Below, one piece after another: positions 8,481 to 17,445 of a stretch of DNA of 64,000 nucleotides. The position numbers and the translations under genes are program-made. Origin of the DNA: Frankia sp. AiPa1 (GTDB lineage Bacteria; Actinomycetota; Actinomycetes; Frankiales; Frankiaceae); contig NZ_JALKFZ020000141.1 of assembly GCF_023243075.1 (NCBI RefSeq), forward strand, positions 105,572-169,571, written 5' to 3'. The first letter of the stretch is position 1; the number at the start of each line of letters is the position of its first letter. Under the pieces are notes generated by a model, which was not told the origin of the DNA, made no database searches, and was given only the letters and a program-made list of their open reading frames with translations.

Positions 8481-9578
8481 CTACTCCGAACGTTCCATGA
8501 ACTCCGAGGATGGCGTGGCCGGTCGGGCGGAGGCGGTGGGCTCGGCGAAGGCGGTGAGGATGGCGTCGGCGGCCAGTGCCGGGGTGAGGGTGCCGTCGCG
8601 GACGCGTCGCTCCAGGTCGGGGGTCAGCGCGCGGACCTGCGGGTGGGCGTGCAGGTCGGCGAGCAGACGGTCGCGGACCATCGCCCAGGTCCAGTCGACC
8701 TGCTGGCGGCGGCGGCGGGCGGCGAGTTCGCCGGAGGCGTCGAGGGTGTCCTGATGCTTGACGATCTGCGCCCAGACCGTGTCGACGCCGGTGCGTTGTT
8801 CGGCGCTGCAGGTCAGCACGGGGGTGTTCCAGTCTCGCGGGCCCGAGGCACCCTGCAGCATCCGCAGGGCACCGGCGAGTTCGCGGGCGGCGCGGCGGGC
8901 GTCGAGTTCGTGCGGGCCGTCGGCCTTGTTCACCGCAATGACATCCGCGAGCTCGAGCACACCCTTCTTGATGCCCTGCAGCTGGTCGCCGGTACGGGCC
9001 AGGGTAAGGAACAGGAACGTGTCGACCATGTCGGCGACCGTCGTTTCCGACTGGCCGACGCCGACCGTCTCGACGATGACCACGTCGTAGCCCGCGGCCT
9101 CCATGATGACCATCGCCTCGCGGGTGGCCTTGGCAACCCCGCCGAGGGTGCCCGCCGTGGGCGACGGACGGATGAACGCCGCCGGGTCGACCGAGAGCGC
9201 CGCCATCCGGGTCTTGTCGCCGAGGATGCTGCCGCCGGTGCGGGTCGAGGACGGGTCTACGGCGAGCACCGCCACCTGGTGGCCGCGGCCGGTGAGCGAG
9301 GTGCCGAGCGCGTCGATGAAGGTCGACTTGCCGACCCCGGGCACGCCGGTGATACCCACCCGGCGTGCCTTGCCCGCATGCGGCAGCAGCGCCACCAGCA
9401 GCTGCTGCGCGAGCGCGCGGTGGTCGGGCCGGCTGGACTCGACCAGCGTGATCGCCCGCGCGATCCAGGTACGCGACGCGGCGAGCACGCCGTCCGCGTA
9501 CACACCCAGGTCGATCGGCGGCCGACTCACGATGCGGGGAACGGCCGCAGGACCTGCGATGCCCATGCCCATGCCCAT
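8481..9578 (-). CDS. meaB: Methylmalonyl-CoA mutase-associated GTPase MeaB (ArgK family)
   Basis: A G3E-type P-loop GTPase of 365 residues. Walker A is GVPGVGKST near 72-80; further motifs are DPSSTRTGGSILGDKTRM, ETVGVGQSE and NKADG for guanine. MeaB loads and protects adenosylcobalamin in methylmalonyl-CoA mutase, and the two mutase genes lie immediately upstream on the same strand. ATG 9578 is the first usable start in the frame and opens a Met-Gly-Met-Gly-Met-Gly tract; true initiation could be at any of the three ATGs. The 136-bp gap to the mutase gene holds hexanucleotide repeats and no good ribosome site. The final gene of the mutA-mutB-meaB unit. Confidence 0.95.
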   Translation of the reverse strand: MGMGMGIAGPAAVPRIVSRPPIDLGVYADGVLAASRTWIARAITLVESSRPDHRALAQQLLVALLPHAGKARRVGITGVPGVGKSTFIDALGTSLTGRGHQVAVLAVDPSSTRTGGSILGDKTRMAALSVDPAAFIRPSPTAGTLGGVAKATREAMVIMEAAGYDVVIVETVGVGQSETTVADMVDTFLFLTLARTGDQLQGIKKGVLELADVIAVNKADGPHELDARRAARELAGALRMLQGASGPRDWNTPVLTCSAEQRTGVDTVWAQIVKHQDTLDASGELAARRRRQQVDWTWAMVRDRLLADLHAHPQVRALTPDLERRVRDGTLTPALAADAILTAFAEPTASARPATPSSEFMERSE

Positions 9579-9614
9579 GCCAATGGCGACGGCGACGGCG
9601 ACGGCGACGGCGAC
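9559..9614. repeat. Hexanucleotide repeats at the meaB start
   Basis: Three ATGCCC units (9559-9576) are followed, after a short junction, by five GGCGAC units (9585-9614). The first tract covers the alternative meaB start codons. Slippage would change the number of start codons or spacing but not the reading frame. Confidence 0.85.
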
Positions 9615-9714
9615 ACCGACGGCGATCGCGGTGGCGATGCCGTCACCCGTGCGACCAGGAGCAACGGTGACGGTTCCAGTCCCGGGGACAGCTCGCTCAC
9701 GGCGGCGCCCACGC

Positions 9715-12072
9715 TCAGGTGGCGGTGTGGCCGAGCTGCGCGGACAGGGCGGTCAGCAGGTCCAGTGCGGCGTCGGCGATCACCGTCCCGGGCGGGAAGA
9801 TCGCCGCCGCGCCGGCCGCCCGCAGCTCGTCGAAGTCGCCGGGCGGGATGACGCCGCCAACCACGATGAGGATGTCGGACCGGTCGAGCGCCGCGAGCTC
9901 CTCGCGCAGCGCCGGCACCAGGGTGAGGTGCCCGGCGGCGAGCGACGAGACGCCGACGATCTGCACATCCGCCTCGACCGCTTGGCGGGCGACCTCGGCG
10001 GGCGTCTGGAACAACGGGCCGACGTCCACGTCGAAACCGATGTCGGCGAAGGCGCTGGCGATCACCTTCTGGCCGCGGTCGTGGCCGTCCTGGCCCATCT
10101 TGGCCACGAGGATGCGCGGGCGGCGCCCCTCCTGCCGCTCGAACTCGGCTGCCGCCTCGCGGGCGGCGGCGATGTTGCCGGCAGGTCCCGCCTCGTCCCG
10201 GTACACGCCGGAAATGGTACGGATCTGGCCCGAATGGCGCCCGTAGACCTTCTCCAGCGCGTCGGAGATCTCCCCCACCGTCGCCTTGGCCCGGGCGGCG
10301 TCGACGGCAAGCGCCAGCAGGTTCTGCTCGAGGCCCTGTCCCCGGCGCCCGTCGCGGGCGGCGTCTGCGGCGGCGGTCAGCGCGTGCAGCGCCGCCTCGA
10401 CGGTGGGGCCGTCCCGCTCGTCCCGCAGCCGGCGCAGCTTGTCGACCTGCTCGGTGCGCACCGCCGAGTTGTCGACCTTGAGCACCTCGATGGCCTCGTC
10501 GGCGTCGACCCGGTACTTGTTCACCCCGATCAGCGGCTGACGGCCCGAGTCGATCCGCGCCTGGGTACGCGCGGCGGCCTCCTCGATGCGCATCTTCGGG
10601 ATGCCGGCATCGATGGCCTGCGCCATGCCGCCGGACGCCTCCACCTCGGCGATGTGCCCCCAGGCTTTCCGGGCAAGATCGTAAGTGAGGCGTTCGACGT
10701 AGTAGCTGCCGCCCCAAGGGTCGATGACCCTCGTGGTGCGCGACTCCTGCTGCAGGAGCAACTGGGTGTTGCGGGCGATGCGGGCGGAGAAGTCGGTGGG
10801 CAGCGCCAGCGCCTCGTCGAGCGCGTTGGTGTGCAGCGACTGGGTGTGGCCCTGGGTGGCGGCCATCGCCTCCACGCAGGTGCGCACCACGTTGTTGAAC
10901 ACGTCCTGGGCGGTCAGCGACCAGCCCGACGTCTGCGAGTGGGTGCGCAGCGACAGCGACTTGGCGCTCCTCGGGTCGAACTGCTTGACCAGCTTCGCCC
11001 ACAGCAGCCGGGCGGCGCGCAGCTTCGCGACCTCCATGAAGAAGTTCATGCCGATCGCCCAGAAAAATGACAGCCGGGGCGCGAACGCATCGATTTCCAG
11101 CCCGGCGGCAAGACCCGCCCGGATGTACTCCACGCCGTCCGCCAGCGTATAGGCAAGTTCGAGGTCGGCCGTCGCTCCGGCCTCCTGCATGTGGTAACCG
11201 GAAATGGAGATCGAGTTGAATTTCGGCATCCGCTGCGAGGTGAACGAGAAGATGTCCGAGATGATCTGCATCGACGGCTGCGGCGGGTAGATATAGGTGT
11301 TGCGGACCATGAATTCCTTGAGGATGTCGTTCTGGATGGTCCCGGCGAGCTGCTCGGGCGCCACCCCCTGCTCCTCGGCCGCGACGATGTAGAGCGCGAG
11401 CACCGGCAGGACGGCGCCGTTCATGGTCATCGACACGCTCATCCGGTCCAACGGGATGCCGTCGAACAGCTGGCGCATGTCGAGGATGGAGTCGATCGCG
11501 ACGCCCGCCATGCCCACGTCACCGGTGACCCGTGGATGGTCGGAGTCGTAGCCGCGGTGGGTGGGCAGGTCGAAGGCGACTGACAGGCCCTTCTGGCCGG
11601 CCGCGAGATTCCGCCGGTAGAACGCGTTGGACGCCGCGGCGGTGGAGAAACCGGCGTACTGGCGAATCGTCCACGGTTGCGTGACATACATCGCGGGATA
11701 GGGCCCGCGCAGGAACGGGGCAACCCCCGGGTAGGTACCCAGAAAGTCGAGGCCGTCGGTGTCGGCCGCCGTGTAGAGCGGCTTGACGGCGATGCCTTCG
11801 GGGGTGTCCCAGGTCAGGGCTTCGACATCCTTGCCGGTCGCCGCCTCGACGGCGGCACGCCATTCCCGCTCGGGCACATCGGCGCCGGCCGGCGGGCCGC
11901 CCAGCGCGACAGCGGAGAAGTCCGGGATCACGCCGGACGCCGACCTGACGGGCGGAGTCCCGGTCGAAGAGGTTCCACCGGGCGGCGTCCCGGCCGCGGC
12001 GGCCCCAGCGGACGACGCCGGCACGGCGGACTGCTCTGCCGGGCTGGGCTGGTTGGTGCTGTCGACGGACAT
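9715..12072 (-). CDS. mutB: Methylmalonyl-CoA mutase, large (catalytic) subunit
   Basis: A 785-residue protein that interconverts succinyl-CoA and (R)-methylmalonyl-CoA with adenosylcobalamin. A TIM-barrel domain carries the family signatures [28 protein letters not shown] and a catalytic-region stretch ending in SYYVERLTY. The C-terminal cobalamin domain has the DxHxxG lower-ligand motif as DGHDRG near 660, then GVSSLAAGH. About 60 N-terminal residues are low-complexity Ala/Ser/Pro/Gly and are not part of the fold. The ATG overlaps the mutA stop by one base (TGATG), so the subunits are probably made by coupled translation. Feeds propionate, odd-chain and branched-chain carbon into or out of the TCA cycle. 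Confidence 0.97.
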   Translation of the reverse strand: MSVDSTNQPSPAEQSAVPASSAGAAAAGTPPGGTSSTGTPPVRSASGVIPDFSAVALGGPPAGADVPEREWRAAVEAATGKDVEALTWDTPEGIAVKPLYTAADTDGLDFLGTYPGVAPFLRGPYPAMYVTQPWTIRQYAGFSTAAASNAFYRRNLAAGQKGLSVAFDLPTHRGYDSDHPRVTGDVGMAGVAIDSILDMRQLFDGIPLDRMSVSMTMNGAVLPVLALYIVAAEEQGVAPEQLAGTIQNDILKEFMVRNTYIYPPQPSMQIISDIFSFTSQRMPKFNSISISGYHMQEAGATADLELAYTLADGVEYIRAGLAAGLEIDAFAPRLSFFWAIGMNFFMEVAKLRAARLLWAKLVKQFDPRSAKSLSLRTHSQTSGWSLTAQDVFNNVVRTCVEAMAATQGHTQSLHTNALDEALALPTDFSARIARNTQLLLQQESRTTRVIDPWGGSYYVERLTYDLARKAWGHIAEVEASGGMAQAIDAGIPKMRIEEAAARTQARIDSGRQPLIGVNKYRVDADEAIEVLKVDNSAVRTEQVDKLRRLRDERDGPTVEAALHALTAAADAARDGRRGQGLEQNLLALAVDAARAKATVGEISDALEKVYGRHSGQIRTISGVYRDEAGPAGNIAAAREAAAEFERQEGRRPRILVAKMGQDGHDRGQKVIASAFADIGFDVDVGPLFQTPAEVARQAVEADVQIVGVSSLAAGHLTLVPALREELAALDRSDILIVVGGVIPPGDFDELRAAGAAAIFPPGTVIADAALDLLTALSAQLGHTAT

Positions 12073-13985
12073 CAGGCGACTCCCGCCTCGGCCAGCGCCG
12101 CCTCGAGTACCGCGACGGCGTTACATCCTGTGAACACGTATCCGCCGATGCCGGCCTCGGCGTCGGCGTCGGCCCGAGAGCCGGGTTTGCCGGCCAGCCA
12201 CACCTGGCCCGCACCCGCGGCGCGCAACGCCCTGGTCACCGCGGCGGCATGCTCGGCGTAGACCTTGTCCGCCGAGCACAGGCAGGCCACGGCCGCACCG
12301 GACGCGGTGAAGGCCGCGGCGATCGCCGCCGGGTCGGTGCCGACACCCGAGGTCGGAGTCTCGAACCCGCCGGCCTGGAACAGGTTCGCGGCGAAGGAGG
12401 CGCGCGCCGTCGACGCGGCGGCGCTGCCCAGCGTCACCAGAAAGACCGCCGGCCGGTCGGCCACTGCGAGGTGCGCGTCGGCACGCGCGCGCAGAGCCTC
12501 GAAGTCCGCGTCGTAGTAGATCTCCGGCAGACCCGCGACCACGGAGTCCGCGGAGGCGGGCAGCACGACGGGCGGGGCCGGGACGCGCTCGGGAAGCTTC
12601 TCCGCGACGTTGGGAAACTCGCTGACGCCGGTGATCGGATCCCGCCGGTGGGCGATCGCCTCCGCGCGGGCGGACCGGCTGGCCGTGATCTGCTCGGCGA
12701 CCAACCCGTCGCGCAGTGCGGCGACGATTCCGCCGGCCCGCTCGATCTCGGTGAAGGCGGACCACGCCGCCTCGGCGAGCCGGTCGGTGAGCGACTCGAC
12801 GAACCAGGAGCCGCCGGCCGGGTCGATCACCCGGATGAGACTTGATTCCTCCTGCAGCAGGATCTGGGTGTTGCGGGCGATCCGACGGGAGAAGTCGTCG
12901 GCCAGACCGAGGCGGGTGTCGAAGGGCAGCACGGTGACCGCGTCGGCGCCGCCCACCCCGGCGGCGAAGCAGGCCAGCGTCGTGCGCAGCATGTTCACCC
13001 AAGGGTCACGCCGGGTCATCATCGCCGCGGAGGTGACCGCGTGCTGGCGCTGGGCCCGTTCGGCCGGCGCAGCGCCACTCACCTCGGCGACCCGCGCCCA
13101 CAGCCGACGCGCCGCCCGCAGCTTCGCGATCGAGCTGAACTGGTCGGCGGTGACCGTGTAGCGGAACTCCAGCTGGCCGAGGGCCTCGGCAAGACCCAGC
13201 CCCGCGTCGGTAAGCGCACGCAGGTAGGCCACCCCGGTGGCGAGCGAGGCGGCGAGTTCCTGCGCATCGCTGCCACCGGCGCTGTGGTACGGCTGGGCGT
13301 CCACCACCAGCGCGCGCAGGCCAGGAAACTCGCCCGCGCAGCGCCGCGCCAGGGCTGTCACCTCGGCGAGCCCGGCCGGCTCGGATGCGCCGAGCCCAGC
13401 CCGGGCCGCAAGACCGATCGGGTCGGCGCCGAGGGTGCCGGCCAGCTGGGAGCCGAGCACGCCGCGGGCGTCGGCCACCCGCCACAACTCCTGGGCCGCC
13501 TGCGTCGCGTGTGCGCCCGCGTCGAGGGCGACGGGGGCGAGTTCGAGGTAGACCTGCGCGAGCACCGTCCCGAGCGCGTCGATCGGCAGGCCACCCTCGC
13601 CCAGCCGCAGCCACAGGGAGGTGACGCCGTTCTCCAGGTCGGCAAGCACGTCGACGGCCGCGGCCTTCGGGTCCGGCCCGGCATGCAGAGCTCGTACATC
13701 CCAGCCGCTGCCGACCGCCCCCTGCGGACGCGCACCGCGCACAAACGGGGCAAGACCCGGCAGGCCGACGCCCCGGGGGGGGGGGGCGGCCGCGGTGTAG
13801 AGCGGCTGTATGCGTGGCCCCTCGTACGTCGGTGTGGCGAGCAGATCCTCGACATCGGCCGGAGTGTTCGCCTCACTCGCCACACCGGATTTGCGCAGGA
13901 CCCCGAGGACCAGCTTCTGCCACTCGTCCCGCGTGGTCTCCGGAAAGTCGGCGGCCAGCGACAGCCCGGCAGGGGGAACGCTCAT
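12072..13985 (-). CDS. mutA: Methylmalonyl-CoA mutase, small (structural) subunit
   Basis: 637 residues, homologous to the large subunit but with a degenerate cobalamin domain (no DxHxxG). Family signatures include [26 protein letters not shown] and [16 protein letters not shown]. It pairs with MutB as the non-catalytic half of the heterodimer. The start ATG at 13985 has no ribosome site, but TACGAT lies 7 nt upstream, compatible with a leaderless mRNA. A run of 12 G at about 13775-13786 codes for an odd Pro-Pro-Pro-Arg-Gly insertion near residue 67; the frame stays open, but the tract could be a sequencing error or a slippage site. Confidence 0.95.
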   Translation of the reverse strand: MSVPPAGLSLAADFPETTRDEWQKLVLGVLRKSGVASEANTPADVEDLLATPTYEGPRIQPLYTAAAPPPRGVGLPGLAPFVRGARPQGAVGSGWDVRALHAGPDPKAAAVDVLADLENGVTSLWLRLGEGGLPIDALGTVLAQVYLELAPVALDAGAHATQAAQELWRVADARGVLGSQLAGTLGADPIGLAARAGLGASEPAGLAEVTALARRCAGEFPGLRALVVDAQPYHSAGGSDAQELAASLATGVAYLRALTDAGLGLAEALGQLEFRYTVTADQFSSIAKLRAARRLWARVAEVSGAAPAERAQRQHAVTSAAMMTRRDPWVNMLRTTLACFAAGVGGADAVTVLPFDTRLGLADDFSRRIARNTQILLQEESSLIRVIDPAGGSWFVESLTDRLAEAAWSAFTEIERAGGIVAALRDGLVAEQITASRSARAEAIAHRRDPITGVSEFPNVAEKLPERVPAPPVVLPASADSVVAGLPEIYYDADFEALRARADAHLAVADRPAVFLVTLGSAAASTARASFAANLFQAGGFETPTSGVGTDPAAIAAAFTASGAAVACLCSADKVYAEHAAAVTRALRAAGAGQVWLAGKPGSRADADAEAGIGGYVFTGCNAVAVLEAALAEAGVA

Positions 13986-13992
13986 GCACCGG

Positions 13993-13998
13993 ATCGTA
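13993..13998 (-). promoter_or_regulatory. Candidate -10 (TACGAT) for leaderless mutA
   Basis: On the minus strand TACGAT is followed by seven bases and then the mutA ATG. It fits the actinobacterial TANNNT -10 pattern with transcription starting at the start codon; there is no Shine-Dalgarno sequence. Confidence 0.5.
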
Positions 13999-14077
13999 GG
14001 CCGGCGGGTGGTGGGAGGCTCGTAATGTACTTCCTGTCACAAGCCCTCGCACACGTTTGGCCCGATGGTGGCCCCCC

Positions 14078-15448
14078 TCACGAGGCTTGCCGGCCCAGGG
14101 AGGGCGCGCCGGACAGGCATCGCGCCACCGTCTCCGCGACGCGCTCCGGGAACCAGGCGACGTCGAGGTCGCTGAAGCGCAGGACCGTCCAGTGCATCGC
14201 GGCCAGCAGGTTGGCCCGCTGGCGCTCCCGGTGCATCATGGCCGCGGGGCGGCTGGCCGGGGCCAGGTCCGCCTCGACCGCGACACGCAGCGCCGGCCAG
14301 GCCAGGTCCAGCTGGGCGATGACCTGCCCGGCGGCGTCGGACACCGCCCACTGGGGGCGCGGCGGGGCAAGCCCCGCGTCGGCGAACAGCAGCCGCAGCC
14401 GCGTCTCCAACGGCGACTGGGCGCGCCGGTCGGCGAGTGACCACCAGGCCTGCACGCGACGGTACCCACGCCGACCGGTCACCGAATGCCGGACGGCCCG
14501 CAGGTCCGGCACCATCGCGGCGTGCAGGGCCGCGTCCATGACAGCGACGGCAGCCTCACGACCGGGTGCGGCCAGCACCAGATCGGCAAGGGTCCGCTCC
14601 GGCGAGGTCAACGGAATACCGTCGTGCTCGATCCGCTCCGTGGCGGCCAGATCAGTGAAATGCAGCCGGATCCCGCGGGGCTGGGCCCGGGTGAGCCGGG
14701 CCGGCAGGATGAGATGGACGGGCTCCGACCCGTCATCGGCGCCGCCGACTGATCCGGGTACGGACAGGGCGGACTCGACCGCGCCGGTTCCCGCCGTCTC
14801 CAGCACCGACAGCCCCGGGAGGAACGTCCCGGGCAGAAACGCCTGTGGCCCGAGCGAACCGGGCGACATCGAACCGAAAGTGGGCGACATCGAACCGAAG
14901 GTGGGATAGCCCGCCGCGGGGAGACCGGGCGCCGCGAAGCCGAGCAGCCGGGCCGCGGTGACACCACAGGCCACCGCCTGCGGGCGGCCGACCAGCGCGG
15001 CGCGAACCCGGGCCGCCAGCGTTCCGGTGGCGGGCGGCAGGCCTACCGCCCCGGCTTCGACACCATGGTCTCCCGGGGCCCCGCGACCGCCCAAGGCCGC
15101 TGGGCCGCCAGAGCCGACGGGGTTACCAGAGTCGACGGGAACACCGGGCCGGTCGGACACCACCACAAGATCCGGCCGCTTCGGTGTGGGGACGCCCACC
15201 CCGCCGCTGGGACTCGCAGGGCGCCGCGCCGCCGACGGGACGACGAAGGCACCGCGCACCGGGTGGTTCCACTGCCCGGACAGGACGAGCCGGCGGAGCT
15301 GGCCGCGGGTGAGTCCGGAATCGATCGCCTGGCGAAACGTGATCATTCCGCCTTGCGCGCGGGCCAGCGCCAGCGCCGGGTCGAGACCGGGATAGGCGGC
15401 GTGCGCGGGTCGGGTCGGCTGGGTCGAGGCCGAGGTCGAGAAGGTCAT
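14078..15448 (-). CDS. AbiEi-like winged-helix / DUF559 domain protein
   Basis: The start is chosen at ATG 15448 (456 residues), because the frame further upstream gives Arg-rich noise. The N-terminal part (MITFRQAIDSGLTRGQLRRL ... RGAFVV) resembles the winged-helix domain of AbiEi-type antitoxins. The C-terminal third (RLRLLFADAGL, then VIAQLDLAWPALRVAVEAD and RHRER-like MHRERQRANLL) matches DUF559, a small restriction-endonuclease-like fold. Between them is a Pro/Gly-rich stretch with two tandem PTFGSMS heptapeptides. Such two-domain proteins are common in actinobacteria and their role is unproven; a DNA-binding or nicking role is inference. No partner toxin gene is adjacent. Confidence 0.72.
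   Translation of the reverse strand: MTFSTSASTQPTRPAHAAYPGLDPALALARAQGGMITFRQAIDSGLTRGQLRRLVLSGQWNHPVRGAFVVPSAARRPASPSGGVGVPTPKRPDLVVVSDRPGVPVDSGNPVGSGGPAALGGRGAPGDHGVEAGAVGLPPATGTLAARVRAALVGRPQAVACGVTAARLLGFAAPGLPAAGYPTFGSMSPTFGSMSPGSLGPQAFLPGTFLPGLSVLETAGTGAVESALSVPGSVGGADDGSEPVHLILPARLTRAQPRGIRLHFTDLAATERIEHDGIPLTSPERTLADLVLAAPGREAAVAVMDAALHAAMVPDLRAVRHSVTGRRGYRRVQAWWSLADRRAQSPLETRLRLLFADAGLAPPRPQWAVSDAAGQVIAQLDLAWPALRVAVEADLAPASRPAAMMHRERQRANLLAAMHWTVLRFSDLDVAWFPERVAETVARCLSGAPSLGRQAS
14861..14902. repeat. Two 21-bp tandem repeats inside the DUF559 gene
   Basis: Two units beginning GGGCGACATCGAACCGAA, differing by one base at the end, encode the heptapeptide PTFGSMS twice in the inter-domain linker. 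Confidence 0.85.
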
Positions 15449-15594
15449 GGGCTCGAGAATCCAGGACTGCGGGCCGCCGATCCAGAGCCCGGAAAAATCT
15501 GTGGATAACGCCTGGCGGCAAGCCGGTGAACAGGCACCTTGCCCGACCACCACATCGCCGGAATGTCTGCGTGCACTCCGCGGGATACCGCGCG

Positions 15595-16884
15595 TCAGGC
15601 CGCCCGGCTGGCCAGGCCCTGGGCATACTCGAGCCACCACTGTCCAGCCGCTGGGCCGCCGTTGCAGGCGCCGTCCGACTCGCCGGGCACCTTCACCCAC
15701 AGAAAGGCGTCGACCCGCGGGTTTCCGGTGGCAGCGGTCGGCGCCACGCCGAGACCGCGCCCGGGCGGATTGCACCAGGTGTTGTCGGCGGCCGGCCCAC
15801 GCCCGTTGCGCGAGGTGTCCACGACGTAGTGCGCCCCGCCACCGACGGCCGCGACCACGGCGTCGCCGTAGACGATCTCGCTGGCCGTGTCGTCGAAGTT
15901 CGAGACGTTCAGCGCGAACCCGCGGGCCCGCTCCACCCCCGCCAGACGCAGCCGGGAGGCCATGACCGCGGCGGGCTGCCAGTCCGCGTGGCCGGCGTCA
16001 AGATAGACGTCGGCCCCGGTGCCGGCAAGCTTGTCGACGGCGTAGTTCAGCATGGCGTAGCGAGCCGTCGTGGCGGCTGGGGACAGACAGTCCATCTGAG
16101 CCAGCGCGTCCGGTTCGACGATGACCGCGGCCGCTCCCTGGCCGAGCCCGGCGGCGAAGGCGTCGATCCAGGCCGGGTAGGCCGCCTGGTCGGCCACGCC
16201 GCCGACGGACTGCCCGCCGCCGCAGTCCCGCTGCGCAATGGCGTAGGCGACGAGCAGCGGCAGGGCGCCCGCGGCCCGCGCGACCCGCACCCGCTGGGCG
16301 ACCTGGGTACGTACCGTGGTCGGATTCGGATCGCCGAACCAGTCGGCATGCCCGTGATCGGCAATGCGGGACAGCGTCTGCGCCCCCGCCGGATCGGTCG
16401 CGCGCAGCGTGTTCACCGCCCGGGCCGCGTCACTGTCGGGGTCGACGTACAGGTTGGCCGAGGCAAACGGATCTCCGACGGCAGCAGCCACGCCGGAGCC
16501 GGCAGCCAGCGACGAGGCCGCGCTCATGGATGCCGTCGCACCGGTCCCGGACGGGCCACGGGCGCCCGCCAGCCGGGTTGCGGTGGGACTGCCCGCGGCG
16601 GAGGCCGAGGGACGGTCCGGCGACGCTGTCCGGCCGGCACCGTCCCCGTCGCCGCCCGACCGAGCGGACGAGGTCGGGGCGGGATCGATCACGCCGGGCC
16701 GGGCGGCGACCATGCTCGAGCCGCCGGCAGCGCCCTGTCCCGGACCGAGTGTCTGCTGCAGACCGAAACCCGCACACATCAGCAGCAGGGCACCGGCACC
16801 CAGGCCCACTCGGAATCGCCGCTGCCCGTGGGAACCAGTCCCGGCGGGAAGCCGACGGTGGCGGCGGATCGGGGCGTTCGACAC
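15595..16884 (-). CDS. Glycoside hydrolase family 6 (endo-1,4-beta-glucanase type)
   Basis: Start taken at GTG 16884, preceded by GGAGG; the frame extends to 16950 but that codon lies inside a hairpin. The product has 429 residues. A basic N-terminus and one hydrophobic helix (VGLGAGALLLMCAGF) suggest a signal anchor or export signal. After a Ser/Ala/Gly-rich linker comes a GH6 catalytic domain: the AQRDCGG segment with the likely acid Asp, VIVEPDALAQMD, VYLDAGHADW, NVSNFDDT, DTSRNGRGP, WCNPPGRGLG and DAFLWVKVPGESDG. GH6 enzymes cut beta-1,4-glucans with inversion. It lies in the same direction as a second GH6, glxA-type and cslA-type genes, so a role in trimming a secreted cellulose-like polymer is more likely than plant cell wall digestion. 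Confidence 0.9.
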   Translation of the reverse strand: MSNAPIRRHRRLPAGTGSHGQRRFRVGLGAGALLLMCAGFGLQQTLGPGQGAAGGSSMVAARPGVIDPAPTSSARSGGDGDGAGRTASPDRPSASAAGSPTATRLAGARGPSGTGATASMSAASSLAAGSGVAAAVGDPFASANLYVDPDSDAARAVNTLRATDPAGAQTLSRIADHGHADWFGDPNPTTVRTQVAQRVRVARAAGALPLLVAYAIAQRDCGGGQSVGGVADQAAYPAWIDAFAAGLGQGAAAVIVEPDALAQMDCLSPAATTARYAMLNYAVDKLAGTGADVYLDAGHADWQPAAVMASRLRLAGVERARGFALNVSNFDDTASEIVYGDAVVAAVGGGAHYVVDTSRNGRGPAADNTWCNPPGRGLGVAPTAATGNPRVDAFLWVKVPGESDGACNGGPAAGQWWLEYAQGLASRAA

Positions 16885-17445
16885 ACGACCTCCGGCTACC
16901 GGCAGAACAGGGAGACTCCGGGCGACGGCCCAGGTAACGACCCAGGACAACGACCTGGGACGGCGGTGGCCCAGGTCGTTGGCAGCAGGTTATCGAGCAC
17001 CGAACCGGCGAAGGCCGACGACGGTGTACGGACGGATCAGGCAATCCGAACGTTGAGACTTTCGAGAGGTTACGGCGGCCGAAGGAGACCTACCGATGGC
17101 CACAAGCACAGGAAACTGCCAGAATTCCCACCACACGCCTGGTTCGTTGTCGTGGAGATGTGAAACGGCCATCACGATCGCCGGTCGCCCGCAGACGGGT
17201 TCCGTCCGATCCGGGTCGGCCCTGTTCCACCTCGACGCAGCCCGGCCCGCACCCGCAGCAGCCCAGGTCGAGGCGCATCCTTCGCCACCACTGGAACAGG
17301 CGGACATCGCGGCCGACAGGAGTCACCGCCCACAGCGGCAGCGCGGGCAGAAGGGCAGAGCGGGCAGAAAGGCAGAGCGGGCAGGGAAGCAGCGGCAGAA
17401 ACCGGAATGCGTGGACATTGACCGGTGACGAGAAAAGGCTCCGCG
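16885..17445. other. Gene-free gap between the two GH6 genes
   Basis: 561 bases with no supported gene. It holds a strong hairpin (16948-16981), extra copies of the CCAGG/CGACC motif beside it, and about three imperfect 17-bp units of CGGGCAGAAAGGCAGAG type at 17344-17392. The upstream region of the first GH6 gene must carry its promoter unless it is read through from the csl cluster. Confidence 0.6.
16948..16981. terminator. Perfect 12-bp-stem hairpin upstream of the first GH6 gene
   Basis: CAACGACCTGGG and CCCAGGTCGTTG are perfect complements separated by a 10-base loop. No T-tract follows on either strand. It could terminate transcripts arriving from the second GH6 gene, or be an operator or 5' leader structure of the first GH6 gene, whose start is 64 bases downstream. 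Confidence 0.5.

Noticed and set aside
9585..9614. GGCGAC repeat as a phase-variation switch
   Set aside because: The unit is six bases, so gain or loss cannot shift the frame or switch the gene off.
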